A DNA stretch of 64,000 bases from Leptodactylus fallax (taxonomy: Eukaryota; Chordata; Amphibia; Anura; Leptodactylidae). Shown here in pieces: positions 33,632 to 42,970 of the stretch. The position numbers and the translations under genes are program-made. Each line of letters opens with the position of its first letter. Position 1 is the stretch's first letter. A model generated the notes under the pieces. It was given only the letters and a program-made list of their open reading frames with translations, did no database searches and was not told the DNA's origin. The stretch lies in contig CAMRHE010000206.1 of NCBI GenBank assembly GCA_947044405.1, forward strand, positions 1-64,000, given 5' to 3'.

Positions 33632-34153
33632 GGTAGCAGGGGAGGTGTAAAAATTAAAAATTTATTTATATATACCTGCATCCTCCTCCCCTCCGTTCCT
33701 GTATTGAGCCGTGTATCACTTCTGCTGCTCTGCTTGTATACAGAGTGGCTACTGCAGTCAGGAGCTTAGCTATAGGTGGTGCAGAGGTAGCAATCGCTAT
33801 TGGGCTCTGAGGGTGCTCAAAAAGTTCCTCTGACACATAAACTATATCATTATTTTAAATGGCACAAGGTAGATAGGGGCCCCATTATAGATTTTGCATT
33901 GGGGCCCAGGAACTTTACGTCATACCCTCTGACAGCACCACTGCAGCCGTCCACCACTTTCAGCCGTATACACCTAAGAGCATCGTTTGCTGAAGAAGGC
34001 CTGTAGACATGACATCAGTGCGGCAGCCATTTTGTACACAAATAGAGCAGCGGAGGTGACAGGTGGCCCGGCACAGGAGGGGAGGGGTCTGGGGGGGTAT
34101 GAAAGGGTATATAAATGCGTATATAATTTTTACACCTCCCCTAGTGCCTGTAT
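33632..34153. mobile_element. MITE with inverted ends, containing an inner insertion
   Basis: CAGGGGAGGTGTAAAAATTA (left) and TATAATTTTTACACCTCCCC (right) are inverted. Between them 33770-33925 looks like a separate insert (GCTTAGCTATAGGTGGTGCA to TTTACGTCATACCCTCTGAC). Confidence 0.6.
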
Positions 34154-34566
34154 TAAAATTTCAGATCTTAGACAAACAGTTTTGCAATTATAAATAACAA
34201 AAAATAATTGCAAAACTTCTCTAACCATCTTAGTGGTGAGATCATTTGTCTTGATAAGTTGCCAGTGGATACGACCACAAATGCAGGAACTTTCTATGGT
34301 CACTTGTCAGAAACCCACTTGTTATTTCCTTTCAGTGGCTTGGTTACCTGGTCATGCAGGTACATAGAACGCAGCGCATGCAGAAGAAGAAAACCCAGAC
34401 ACAATAGGGAAATCATGGCTGGGTTTCTGGCAAGTGCCAGAACATAGAAAGTTCCTGCATTCATGGTCCTATCTGTTGGAAACCTACGAAGACAAAAGAC
34501 TGTCACCATTAATATGATTAGAGAAAATCTTTATATAGTTATTTTAGTAGGAAGACCCCTTTAAGT
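34154..34566. mobile_element. MITE family O, partial copy
   Basis: TCTCTAACCATCTTAGTGGT, GTCTTGATAAGTTGCC and AGGAAGACCCCTTTAA match the complete copy at 48848-49317. The left terminus is eroded. Confidence 0.65.
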
Positions 34567-34665
34567 TATTAGCGCAGGAACTTCCCTAAAACACAGAATT
34601 TAGCCTGGGGATATAACATTTAATTTTACCATTTCATTGCATCCTCTATTGAATATGTACTAATT

Positions 34666-35018
34666 TAAAGGGAGTCTGTCACCAGAACCCATCATATCCA
34701 CCCAGCCTTGTAGATAGATAGGTTAGGGTCACCTGAATCAAAGTGGTTTTCCCTTGTGAAACGGCACCTCCTTTTCAGATATATCGCCATTTTTGTCTAT
34801 ATGCAAATGATCTTTGGATCAACAAGGTTGTTGCTGCTTACCCCTCTGGAGCAATGACAATGCCCTCATTGCTTCAAAGAGCTCATTTACATATCCACAA
34901 AAAAGGCTATATCTCAGCAACAGAGACACTGATTCACAAGGGTACACACTGTTGGGTTAGGGTCACTAGAGTCAATCTGTCTGTTTGGCTGGGTTTTGGA
35001 GACGGACTCTTTTTAAAA
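34666..35018. mobile_element. MITE with AGGGAGTCTGTCACCAG end
   Basis: Left TTTAAAGGGAGTCTGTCACC, right GGTTTTGGAGACGGACTCTT, an eroded inverted pair. Known frog MITE type, identified by eye only. Confidence 0.55.
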
Positions 35019-36025
35019 CTCATTTTTGTTTTCTTCCATTTTGAGACCCTTTTCTTGCTCTGACTAAAAACTGGAATTATACAGTTTATGACTCTCACCA
35101 TAGCAACATTCACATGTATTTTTTGCTGTATAATATGACAATTATCTGGCTTTTTATCATCTTCATTGAATGTATGATCTATTTACCTACAGCCCCCTGC
35201 ACTTTACTGTAAGGAAAGTTGTGTGTTATACATCATAGGACATTTGAAAATAGCAGAAGAGGCAGAATAAGCGATTTTTTAGGAAATCTAGAACAATGGA
35301 ATGGAGAGACATATCCATGTACAACCCTTTATCCTTTCACTGTTGCCCCTAATGGTGCACCATTCTAGAAATAGATCCAACTCCCGTGAATATAGGCATA
35401 AATGCAAAGATGGGGAGTTACCACCTACAAATAAGCAATCCAGTAAAAAAAAAAAAATTGTCAGTTTTTTTTTTTTTTATTAAGAGGCTCAGGCCTCTTT
35501 AATAATTCAGACACACCATGGGAGGTATTCCCCATTCAGTTATCCAGCATGAGCTTTAGTATACTTGTTGGGCTGAGGCATCCTGGAGGTTAGGGTTCCC
35601 TTACCCAGTGAATAGTCTGTCACCGACATACGGCCCTTTAATATTTAATGCATAGTGACATCATTAGGTATTTTTGGGGATTTGAACCCAGGAAAAAAAA
35701 GCATGCAAGATTGTTACTGACTGAGTCACAGACTCTATTGGGTTGAAAGTTAAATGTTAGCTGTAATAATATTGTACTGTGTCTACATAATGTATTGGTA
35801 TATAGAGAGATCTCTATATGCCAGTACATTGTATTCTTAAAAATATACAATGTATAATTGTTGGATATGGATGTATTCTCTAGCTTTTATTGTATTTTGT
35901 ATTTCAATTTCTGACCATCTTCAAGATCTAAGCATGCTATACGTGTATGGAAGACTCTTTTTTATATCTACATGGTTAAAATGTGTGCAAACCTCTTTAT
36001 AATTGGTTCAATTGGTTCACTACAG
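35019..36025. other. No recognised gene
   Basis: Nothing recognised. Contains adjacent poly-A and poly-T runs near 35447 and 35467. Confidence 0.4.
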
Positions 36026-36204
36026 TACAGTCATGGCCAAAAGTTTTGAGAATGACACAAATATTCTATTTTCACATGATCTGCTGCCCTCTGGTTTTTA
36101 TGTGTGTTTGTCAGATGTTTTTATCACATACAGAAATATAATTGCATTCATATTATGAGTAACAGAAGCTTATATTGACAGTTAGAATGAGTTAATGCAG
36201 CAAG

Positions 36205-36938
36205 TCAATATTTGCAGTGTTGACCCTTCTTCTTCAGGACCTCTGCAATTCTCCCTGGCATGCTCTCAATCAACTTCTGGACCAAATCCTGACTGATAGC
36301 AGTTCATTCTTGCAGAATCAATGCTTTAATTTTGTCTGAATTTGTTGGTTTTTGTTTGTCCACCCGTCTCTTGATGATTGACCACAAGTTCTCAATGGGA
36401 TTAAGATCTGGGGAGTTTCCAGGCCATGGACCCAAAATCTCTATGTTTTGTTCCCTGAGCCATTTAGTTATCCACCCCCCTTTGCTTTATGGCAAGGTGC
36501 TCCATCATGCTGCCGGCTTTGCCCCCCCCCCGGCCGGGGGGGCCCCCCCCGCCCGGGGCCCGCCCGCCCCCCGGCGACACTGACCGCACACAGTCTCGGG
36601 CCTCACATATTGAGGTCGATTTGTGAGGTAGTCTAGGATCCAGTTGGCCCCCCCCCCCCCCCCCTAGGGGCTCCAGGGGGGGGGGAGAACCAACCCCAAG
36701 ACCACAGGTGGGAGCAGTGCACAGGCTGTAGCGTGAGCCAAGGGTGGGGTTTTGGAACGGTACCACACAAGAGATTCCATAACAGGGACTACCGCCCAGG
36801 CCACATATGAACCCACAGCTGGTCCCCCAGCAAGCCTTCACTGATCGGCCCCCCGGCCCCCGCCTTGATCTTCCACCCCCCCCCCCCCGGGGGGGGGGGG
36901 GGGGGCGGGGGGGGGCCGGAAAAGGGGGGGTGGTGGGG

Positions 36939-36978
<40 letters not shown>

Positions 36979-37886
36979 GTGTGGGGGGGGGGGGGGGGGG
37001 GACTGGGGGGGGGGGGGGGGGGGGGGGGGCGCTCCTTTGTGTAAAAGGTTTTGTTTCTTTACCCCCGTCACACCCCCGCCCCCCCCCCCCCCCCCCCCTT
37101 TTTTTGCCGCCAAAGACTTTCGCCCCCCCTCCCTTCTCCCCTTTGTTTTTTGGGGGGGGGGGATCATGCTGGAAAAGGCATTGTTGAGCGCCAAACTGCT
37201 CTTGGACGGTTGGGAGAAGTTGCTCTTGGAGGACATTCTGGTACCATTCTTTATTCATGGCTGTGTTTTTAGGCAAGACTGTGAGAGAGCCGATTCCCTT
37301 GGCTGAGAAGCAACCCCACACATGAATGGTTTCAGGATGCTTTACAGTTGGCATGAGACAAGACTGGTGGTAGCTCTCACCTCTTCTTCTCCGAATAAGC
37401 TGTTTTCCAGATGTTCCAAACAATCGAAAAGGGGATTCATCAGAGAAAATGACTTTACCCCAGTCCTCAGCAGTCCACTCAGCAGTACCTTTTGCAGAAT
37501 ATCAGTCTGTCCCTAATGTTTTTTCTGGAGAGAAGTGGCTTCTTTGCTGCCCTCCTTGAGACCAGGCCTTGCTCCAAGAGTCTCCGCCTCACAGTGCGTG
37601 CAGATGCACTCACACCTGCCTGCTGCCATTCCTCAGCAAGCTCTGCACTGCTGGTAGCCCGATCCCGCAGCTGAAACACTTTTAAGAGACGGTCCTGCCG
37701 CTTGCTGGTCTTTCTTGGGTGCCCTGGAGCCTTTTTGGCACCAATGGAACCTCTCTCCTTGAAGTTCTTGATGATGCGATAGATTGTTGACTGAGGTGCA
37801 ATCTTTCTAGCTGCAATACTCTGCCCAGTTAGGCCATTTTTGTGCAGTGCAATGATGACTGCATGTGTTTCTTTAGAGATAACCAT
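36205..37886 (-). pseudogene. Tc1-like transposase, broken
   Basis: The start is the ATG at 37886 (MVISKE). The N-terminal paired-type DNA-binding part is intact to about 37480 (HKNGLTGQSIAARKI; GHPRKTSKRQD). The catalytic DD34E core follows: VIFSDESPFRLFG for the first Asp (near 37435), CLFQHD for the second (near 37170) and SPDLNPIENLW with the Glu (near 36410). The reading frame ends at TGA 36205-36207. It should cut and paste the element between its TIRs. Breaks: a frame change near 37480, the 659-bp GC-rich insert right after the second Asp, another frame change near 36470, and a TGA where a tryptophan is usual near 36310. Without the insert the span is 1023 bp, the normal length for the family, about 340 residues. 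Confidence 0.9.
36513..37171. repeat. 659-bp G/C-homopolymer insert in Tc1 transposase
   Basis: The nonamer ATCATGCTG occurs at 36504-36512 and 37163-37171. Removing one nonamer plus the intervening sequence joins the transposase smoothly. The insert holds long G and C runs (especially 36880-37030 and 37078-37098), plus one ordinary stretch at 36580-36640 and 36690-36860 with no match to the element. Proline- or glycine-rich frames across it are meaningless. It may be a true insertion with a 9-bp duplication or a poly-G assembly artefact. Confidence 0.75.
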
Positions 37887-38261
37887 GGTTAACAGAAGAG
37901 AAACAATGATGGCAAGCACCAGCCTCCTTTTAAAGTGTCCAGTGGTGTCATTCTTACTTAATCATGACAGATTGATCTCCAGCCCTGTCCTCATCAACAC
38001 CCACACCTGTGTTAATGGAGCAATCACTGAAACGATGTTAGGTGGTCCTTTTAAGACAGGGCTGCAATGATATTGAAATGTGTTTTGGGGGATAAAGTTC
38101 ATTTTCTAGGCAAATATTGACTTTGCAAGTAATTGCTGTTAAGCTGATCACTCTTTATAACATTCTGGAGTATATGCAAATTGCCATTAGAAAAACTGAA
38201 GCAGTAGACTTTGTAAAAATTAATATTTGTATCATTCTCAAAACTTTTGGCCATGACTGTA

Positions 38262-38865
38262 GTGTAGTAGTTGCAAAAATAGTACCCGCAAATGGTTGTC
38301 ATGGGTGATATAAGAAAATGTTACTGGATGATTTAGAAATGCCGATCTTTATGTACATTGCAGGTTCCTCTCGGTCTCACTGGCTGAGGGTCACAGTGTT
38401 GTGACAGCCATAGCGTGACACATACTACTCTTTGATGTTGGGGATAATAGGGTCACAGTATGTAAAAAGCAGGTGTGGGCTTTGGTAAACATTTCAATGT
38501 TTGCAGGCAGAAGGAACATCCACTATGGAATATGTCATCAAACACTTCCTGGAGGAGAAGACCGGTTAGGCTAGGATGGTTCACCTTGTTACTTGATGCC
38601 AAAAATCTCTCTGCTTGCTGAGTTGTGAGATCATACTTCTCTCCTGTCTAGTATTAGGGAGAGAACATTGTACACTGGGTTTTATTTAGTATATACAACT
38701 CTAAAAGCCTCTGTTATATCTATCTCTTGGACAAGATCTCGGCAGCTCTCAGGCTGGTAAGAAATAAACAAGCTATGGAAAAGAAGATGTGGATAAGCGA
38801 GTGCCAGTGATAGTTCACATACCGAGCAGAAGTCCAGAACTACAGTTGTATTGTGTTAAAGGAAT
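38262..38865. other. No recognised gene
   Basis: Nothing recognised. Confidence 0.4.
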
Positions 38866-39299
38866 ACTCTGTGAACAACTAATACAGTGGGGAAGATTTA
38901 CTAATACCATCTAATATTTAGACACTGCAAACTGGGACTAGACAGTCTAAAAATGTGGCAGTATGCTAAATATTAGTTGACTTAGTTTTTGACAAAAGTG
39001 CCAAAATTTGTGGCATCTTAAGCAGAACCTATTATCAGATAAACCATCCCCTTCCTGCCAAGCCATGTCCCTTATCAGACAAGGCACAGAAGGTGTTCAA
39101 GTGGTTACTAAAGGTGGTCTAGGGCATGTACACCAGTTTTTTTGGTGAATTTCCATCAGTAAATCTGCCCCATTGTCTTTTGTCTATTGTAGGGTCTGAG
39201 GCATTGGTGACACAGGCTCTCTATGGTGTTTCTTTAGTCTTTGCGTCATACACCACACTCTCACATGGCGTAATTGATTTATCAGGGGTACTCCTTTAA
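38866..39299. mobile_element. TTAA-flanked MITE containing a smaller palindrome
   Basis: TTAAAGGAATACTCTG (left) and CAGGGGTACTCCTTTAA (right). Inside, CAGTGGGGAAGATTTACTAA (38884) and CAGTAAATCTGCCCCATTG (to 39175) form a second inverted pair, so one MITE may sit inside another. Confidence 0.65.
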
Positions 39300-40317
39300 T
39301 TTACCCAGTGGAAGCATCTACAGTCTTCTCTACCTTGACCTTATTCACACATCAGTCTTTTGGTCAGTGACTTTTAAATCTGTGATTGTGTAACATGCAA
39401 GTGATGGACACAGAATCAACAACCAAGGTTCAGGGTTTTAACTAGTTTACTATTGCTCCGTGTAGCCTCCACTCCAAGTTTTGGCTTACAATCACTAAGG
39501 CAAAAAACTGACCAAATCACTGGTGTGTGAATGAGGTCTTAAATGTGTAGTATGGAAATTTCTTCAACACTTCCCCCAACAAGTTACTTCCTGTACAATT
39601 CTGTACATCTAGAATATGGTGATCAAGCTAGAACAACAGATACGCCCACGTAACCACCAGTGGATGAATGACTACAATTGACACCTAAACTAATGGTTAG
39701 GATCTGAGAAAATGGGGTTTGACACCAGGGGACAATTGGCAACTACCACAAACCATCATAGAAAGTTGGCATTAGATGGAGTACTTGATTGGGTATGAAT
39801 TGAGCCTTGGGGAATGTTCACATTGCCTACCACACTCTGTGAATGTGGGTGTTGTGGGGAGGAGACAGGGATCGGGCAGGCCATGGCTGATTTATTAAAA
39901 TTCACACCAGTTTCCTAACGTAAGTTAGAATGGAAATCTACGCCAGTTTCTACCTGGCATAGATTTCCATTCTAGTGCCGGGAAATCCTATAGAAGAGGC
40001 CACAATCTGTTAATAAATAACCCGACTGAAGCAGGGACTGAGAGACTTAGGAATACTGGTGTACTATATGCCAGTCTTTATAAATTTTCCCTCATGTATC
40101 CATTTTCTTATCAGAACAATTTCCAGATCTGCCTATTGTTAATGACAAACTTTACTTCTCAACATTTGACATACATGTTTCTTAATGTTGGGTCAGATAT
40201 GGAAAAGGCTCAGGAGCTGAGCAGTTAAACAGAAGGAGAGATCGCTTGTAATCCAATGGCCCCCCACCCCTTCTCTTAGGAAGGGTGTAATAGAGAGTGG
40301 TGATCTATTGCTCATAC
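39300..40317. other. No recognised gene
   Basis: A short palindrome lies at 39925-39980 (TAGAATGGAAATCTACGCC with GGCATAGATTTCCATTCTA). Otherwise unassigned. Confidence 0.4.
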
Positions 40318-40430
40318 CCATAAAAAGAGCCCTCACACAGCTTCATAGATGGAAATATAAAAAAGTTTTGGGTGTCAGAAAATAGCAAAGCTTTTTCTCT
40401 TATAAGTAGAAAAACAAACTATGTAAATTT
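40318..40430. repeat. Family K repeat fragment
   Basis: GAGCCCTCACACAGCTTCAT, GATGGAAATATAAAAAAGTT. Confidence 0.55.
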
Positions 40431-41700
40431 TGGTTAAAATATCCAAAAAGACATGGACCGCACATCCCAATCTTATACATTGATCTTGTGCTTCTCAGCA
40501 AATTCTACAATACAGAACATGAGGTTCTTAGTATACATATTGATCAAGGTGTATAAGCCCACTAGCCACTTCACGGCGTCCTCTTTATAGTGGGTCTCTA
40601 CACTATTGGGTGCGGCACTGAACAGTGACCGCCACCACCACAATACAGCACCCACAGGGCGAGTGATCCAGCAGCCCAGCAACATCCCTGCTGCCAGGCT
40701 AAGCCCCCAGGCTCTGGGCCACATTGCCCCATGAGCACCACATCACAGCAATGGCAGACACCATACAGCACCGCACACCATATGGTGTCAGTCAAAAGAC
40801 TGCAACATGTGAACAGGTCTCAAAGAGTTCACCTTGCCATATGGTCTCAATCAAAGGACTGGGCCAGTAGAAGACTCCCTTAATTTAAAAACACCTGGGC
40901 CAAATGGGAGGAGTGCTGGTACCAAGGCAAAACAAAAAAAATGGAAAAGACAGAATGCTATGCATAAAATATCCAAAAAGAGAAAAAGACATGGACCGCA
41001 CATCCCAATCTTATACATTGATCTTATGCAGATCACAAAAAAGTTCACCTTACCATATGGTGTCGGTCAAAAGATTGCAACGTGTGAACAGTTCTCAAAG
41101 AGTTCATCTTGCCATATGGTCTCAGTCAAAGGATGCTATGCGTATTTTATGCATAGCATTCTGTCTTTTCCACTTTTTTTTGTTTTGCCTTGGTACCAGC
41201 ACTCCTCCCATTTGACCCAGGTGTTTTTATATTAAGGGAGCTTTCTACTGGCCTAGTCCTTTGACTGAGACCATATGGCAAAGTGAACTTTGAGACCTGT
41301 TCACACATTGCAGTCTTTTGACTGACACTATATGGTAAGGTGAACTTTTTTGTAATCTGTTCACATGGTGCGGTGTCTGCCATTGCTGTGGTGCGGTGCC
41401 CATGGGGAAATGTGGCCCAAAGCCTGGGGGCTTATCCTGGCAGCAGGGGTGTTGCTGGGTCGCTCGCCCTGTGGGTGCTGTATTGTGGCGGTCGCTGTTC
41501 AGTGCCGCACCCAATAGTGTAGAGACTCACTATAAAGAGGTCGCCGTGAAGTGGCTAGTGGGCTTATACACCTTGATCAATATGTATACTAAGAACCTCA
41601 TGTTCAGTGTTGTAGAATTTGCTGAAAAGTACAAGATTGATGCAGAAGATTGGGATGTGCGGTCCATGTCTTTTTCTATTTTTGGATATGTAAATTTTGG
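40431..41700. mobile_element. 1.25-kb fold-back element
   Basis: The left arm (40445-40967) is inverted in the right arm (about 41146-41690): GACATGGACCGCACATCCCA near 40450 against TGGGATGTGCGGTCCATGTC near 41652, and GGTACCAAGGC with GCCTTGGTACC near 40918 and 41190. The middle (40968-41145) is a further partial direct copy of left-arm sequence. Arms contain ordinary, non-simple sequence with no gene motif. Confidence 0.85.
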
Positions 41701-41741
41701 TATTTCCATAATTGTACTGACCTGCAGAGAAAAGGCAACAG

Positions 41742-41925
41742 TAAGGGTCGGTTCACACTAGCGTTCGGGGGACTCCGTCCCTCATTCCGCTTAAAATGAG
41801 AGAAAAGTCCTCCAAGTCTATGGGGTCTGCAGGTTTCCGTGGGTAACTGCTATTTAAGCGGATAGGGTTTCCGTTTTTTGGGTCCTCAAGCGGTCCTGAA
41901 AAACGGAATCTAGTATGAACGTAGT
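41742..41925. mobile_element. MITE family A, complete copy
   Basis: TAAGGGTCGGTTCACACTAG at left, TCTAGTATGAACGTAGTG at right. Inner CATTCCGCTTAAAATGAGAG, TTTAAGCGGATAGGGTTTCC. Confidence 0.7.
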
Positions 41926-41934
41926 GTAAACTCT

Positions 41935-42140
41935 GTAAAAGTGAAACCCCAAAAAAACAATGGCAGCATTATGGGTTTTTTTTTTGTTTTTGTTTTTTTT
42001 GATCCCCACAATTTATTTTTTTCACAATGTGTTCGACAGAAAACAAGTATTTACAAGGCTATGTGAATGGGAAAAATAAATTTGGATGGTAGGCAGGAAA
42101 AACTGAAAATGAAAAATGGGAAAACTTGTGCTGCAGGGGT
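41935..42140. repeat. Family K-like repeat fragment
   Basis: ACAATGGCAGCATTATGGG, then T-rich sequence and TGCTGCAGGGGTTAA. Weak match. Confidence 0.35.
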
Positions 42141-42149
42141 TAAGTTCAA

Positions 42150-42322
42150 TAAACTGATACAAATTTCTAAATAAATTGTCAAATGGGTGTTACCAGTTGG
42201 GGGTGTTCCTATATGTTCTGACAAGGTCCTGTCAGTGCTGAAAGTATCAGACTGTGTAGAGACACTCCCCTTTGACAAGAGGAAAGGTAACACCTAGTTG
42301 TCAATTTATTAATAAATGTCCA
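42150..42322. mobile_element. Palindromic MITE
   Basis: AATAAATTGTCAAATGGGTG with GTTACC at left pairs with GGTAACACCTAGTTGTCAAT and TTATTAATAAAT at right. Inner CTGTCAGTGCTGAAAG forms the loop region. Confidence 0.65.
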
Positions 42323-42578
42323 GTAGGAATAACAGGGAAACAAAAAAACACACTTGTAAGAATATAAAACTCAGAAATTAATAAGGAATACAGGTATTTT
42401 CTAAAACAGATATGTCAGAAGAGGCGATGGGTCTTCCTTAACTTCATCCATTATTTGGTAACTCCTGTTGCTCATTTACTGTAAATGTTTGTTTAACTTT
42501 TCCAGTATGTGACCTTCTTTTTTTCTTCAGCTAACTCCATTCTCCGTCAGAACAAAACTGCTTGGCAGAGTATGTAGC

Positions 42579-42594
42579 GGAGAAATGAAACTGA
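42579..42594 (+). promoter_or_regulatory. ISRE/IRF-like element, IFITM copy 2
   Basis: GGAGAAATGAAACTGA contains AANNGAAA (AAATGAAA) and GAAACT, closer to the ISRE half-site pattern than copy 1. It lies about 148 bp before the ATG, the same distance as in copy 1. Confidence 0.55.
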
Positions 42595-42634
42595 TCCTAT
42601 TATTTGGACCACAAGGCTCCTCCTTCCCTCCCAT

Positions 42635-42643
42635 CATATAACA
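42635..42643 (+). promoter_or_regulatory. TATA-like box, IFITM copy 2
   Basis: CATATAACAG, in the same relative place as in copy 1, followed by CAGTTCACTAC and a pyrimidine-rich tract ending CATACAG. Confidence 0.4.
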
Positions 42644-42727
42644 GTTCACTACTCTCTCCCTCTCATACAGATACTTTTTCCCCTGCAATCTCTTTGGGAA
42701 GACTCCTAGATCTACATATCAAAAATC

Positions 42728-42970
42728 ATGGAAAATGGTAATTATGGACGGGAGCTTAATGTTCCCCCTCCATATGTTTCCCGACCCTATGAACCCCTAA
42801 AGGAAGAAGTGGAGTTTCGGGAATGCCCAGGCCAGTCCATACAATCCACTGTGGTGACCATCATGTCCGAGGGCCCTCCTGTCCGGGATCATATTATTTG
42901 GTCATTTTTCAACACCATGTTCTTGAATTTTTGCTGCCTGGGATTTCTTGCCTTTGTGTTCTCCATCAAG
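42728..42970 (+). CDS. IFITM-like protein, copy 2, coding exon 1
   Basis: First 81 codons of a 149-residue IFITM/CD225 protein, paralogous to the gene at 14760. It shares PPPY (13-16) and a YxxPhi signal, here YEPL (21-24). Compared with copy 1 it lacks two residues in the variable segment after Cys33 (ECPGQSIQ against ECQNEGQSIQ). Differences cluster in the cytosolic tail (MSEGPPVRD against MHDIPPVQD). The membrane part IIWSFFNTMFLNFCCLGFLAF is identical, with the palmitoylation-type pair at Cys69-Cys70. The donor is AAG followed by GTAAGG in phase 0. The intron (42971-46272) is 3302 bp, more than twice that of copy 1. The strong conservation of the membrane segment suggests both were kept by selection. 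Confidence 0.93.

Larger units (their letters stand above)
36026..38261 (-). mobile_element. Tc1-like transposon, nearly complete, IR/DR type
   Basis: Flanked by TA. Termini CAGTCATGGCCAAAAGTTTT (36028) and its exact complement ending at about 38259. About 170 bp in, both ends carry an inner repeat AAGTCAATATTTGC (36202 and, inverted, near 38108). That gives the inverted-repeat/direct-repeat arrangement of Sleeping-Beauty-like Tc1 elements. It encodes a broken minus-strand transposase. Length is 2.24 kb against about 1.6 kb for the family, because of the insert at 36513-37171. Confidence 0.9.

Noticed and set aside
36464..37423. 319-codon minus-strand frame, and overlapping Gly/Pro-rich frames near 36807-37306
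   Set aside because: The length comes from the G/C homopolymer insert. Only the first part (Tc1 transposase) is real coding sequence.
40473..41761. Several 80-133 codon frames with shared peptides on both strands
   Set aside because: Explained by the inverted arms of the fold-back element.
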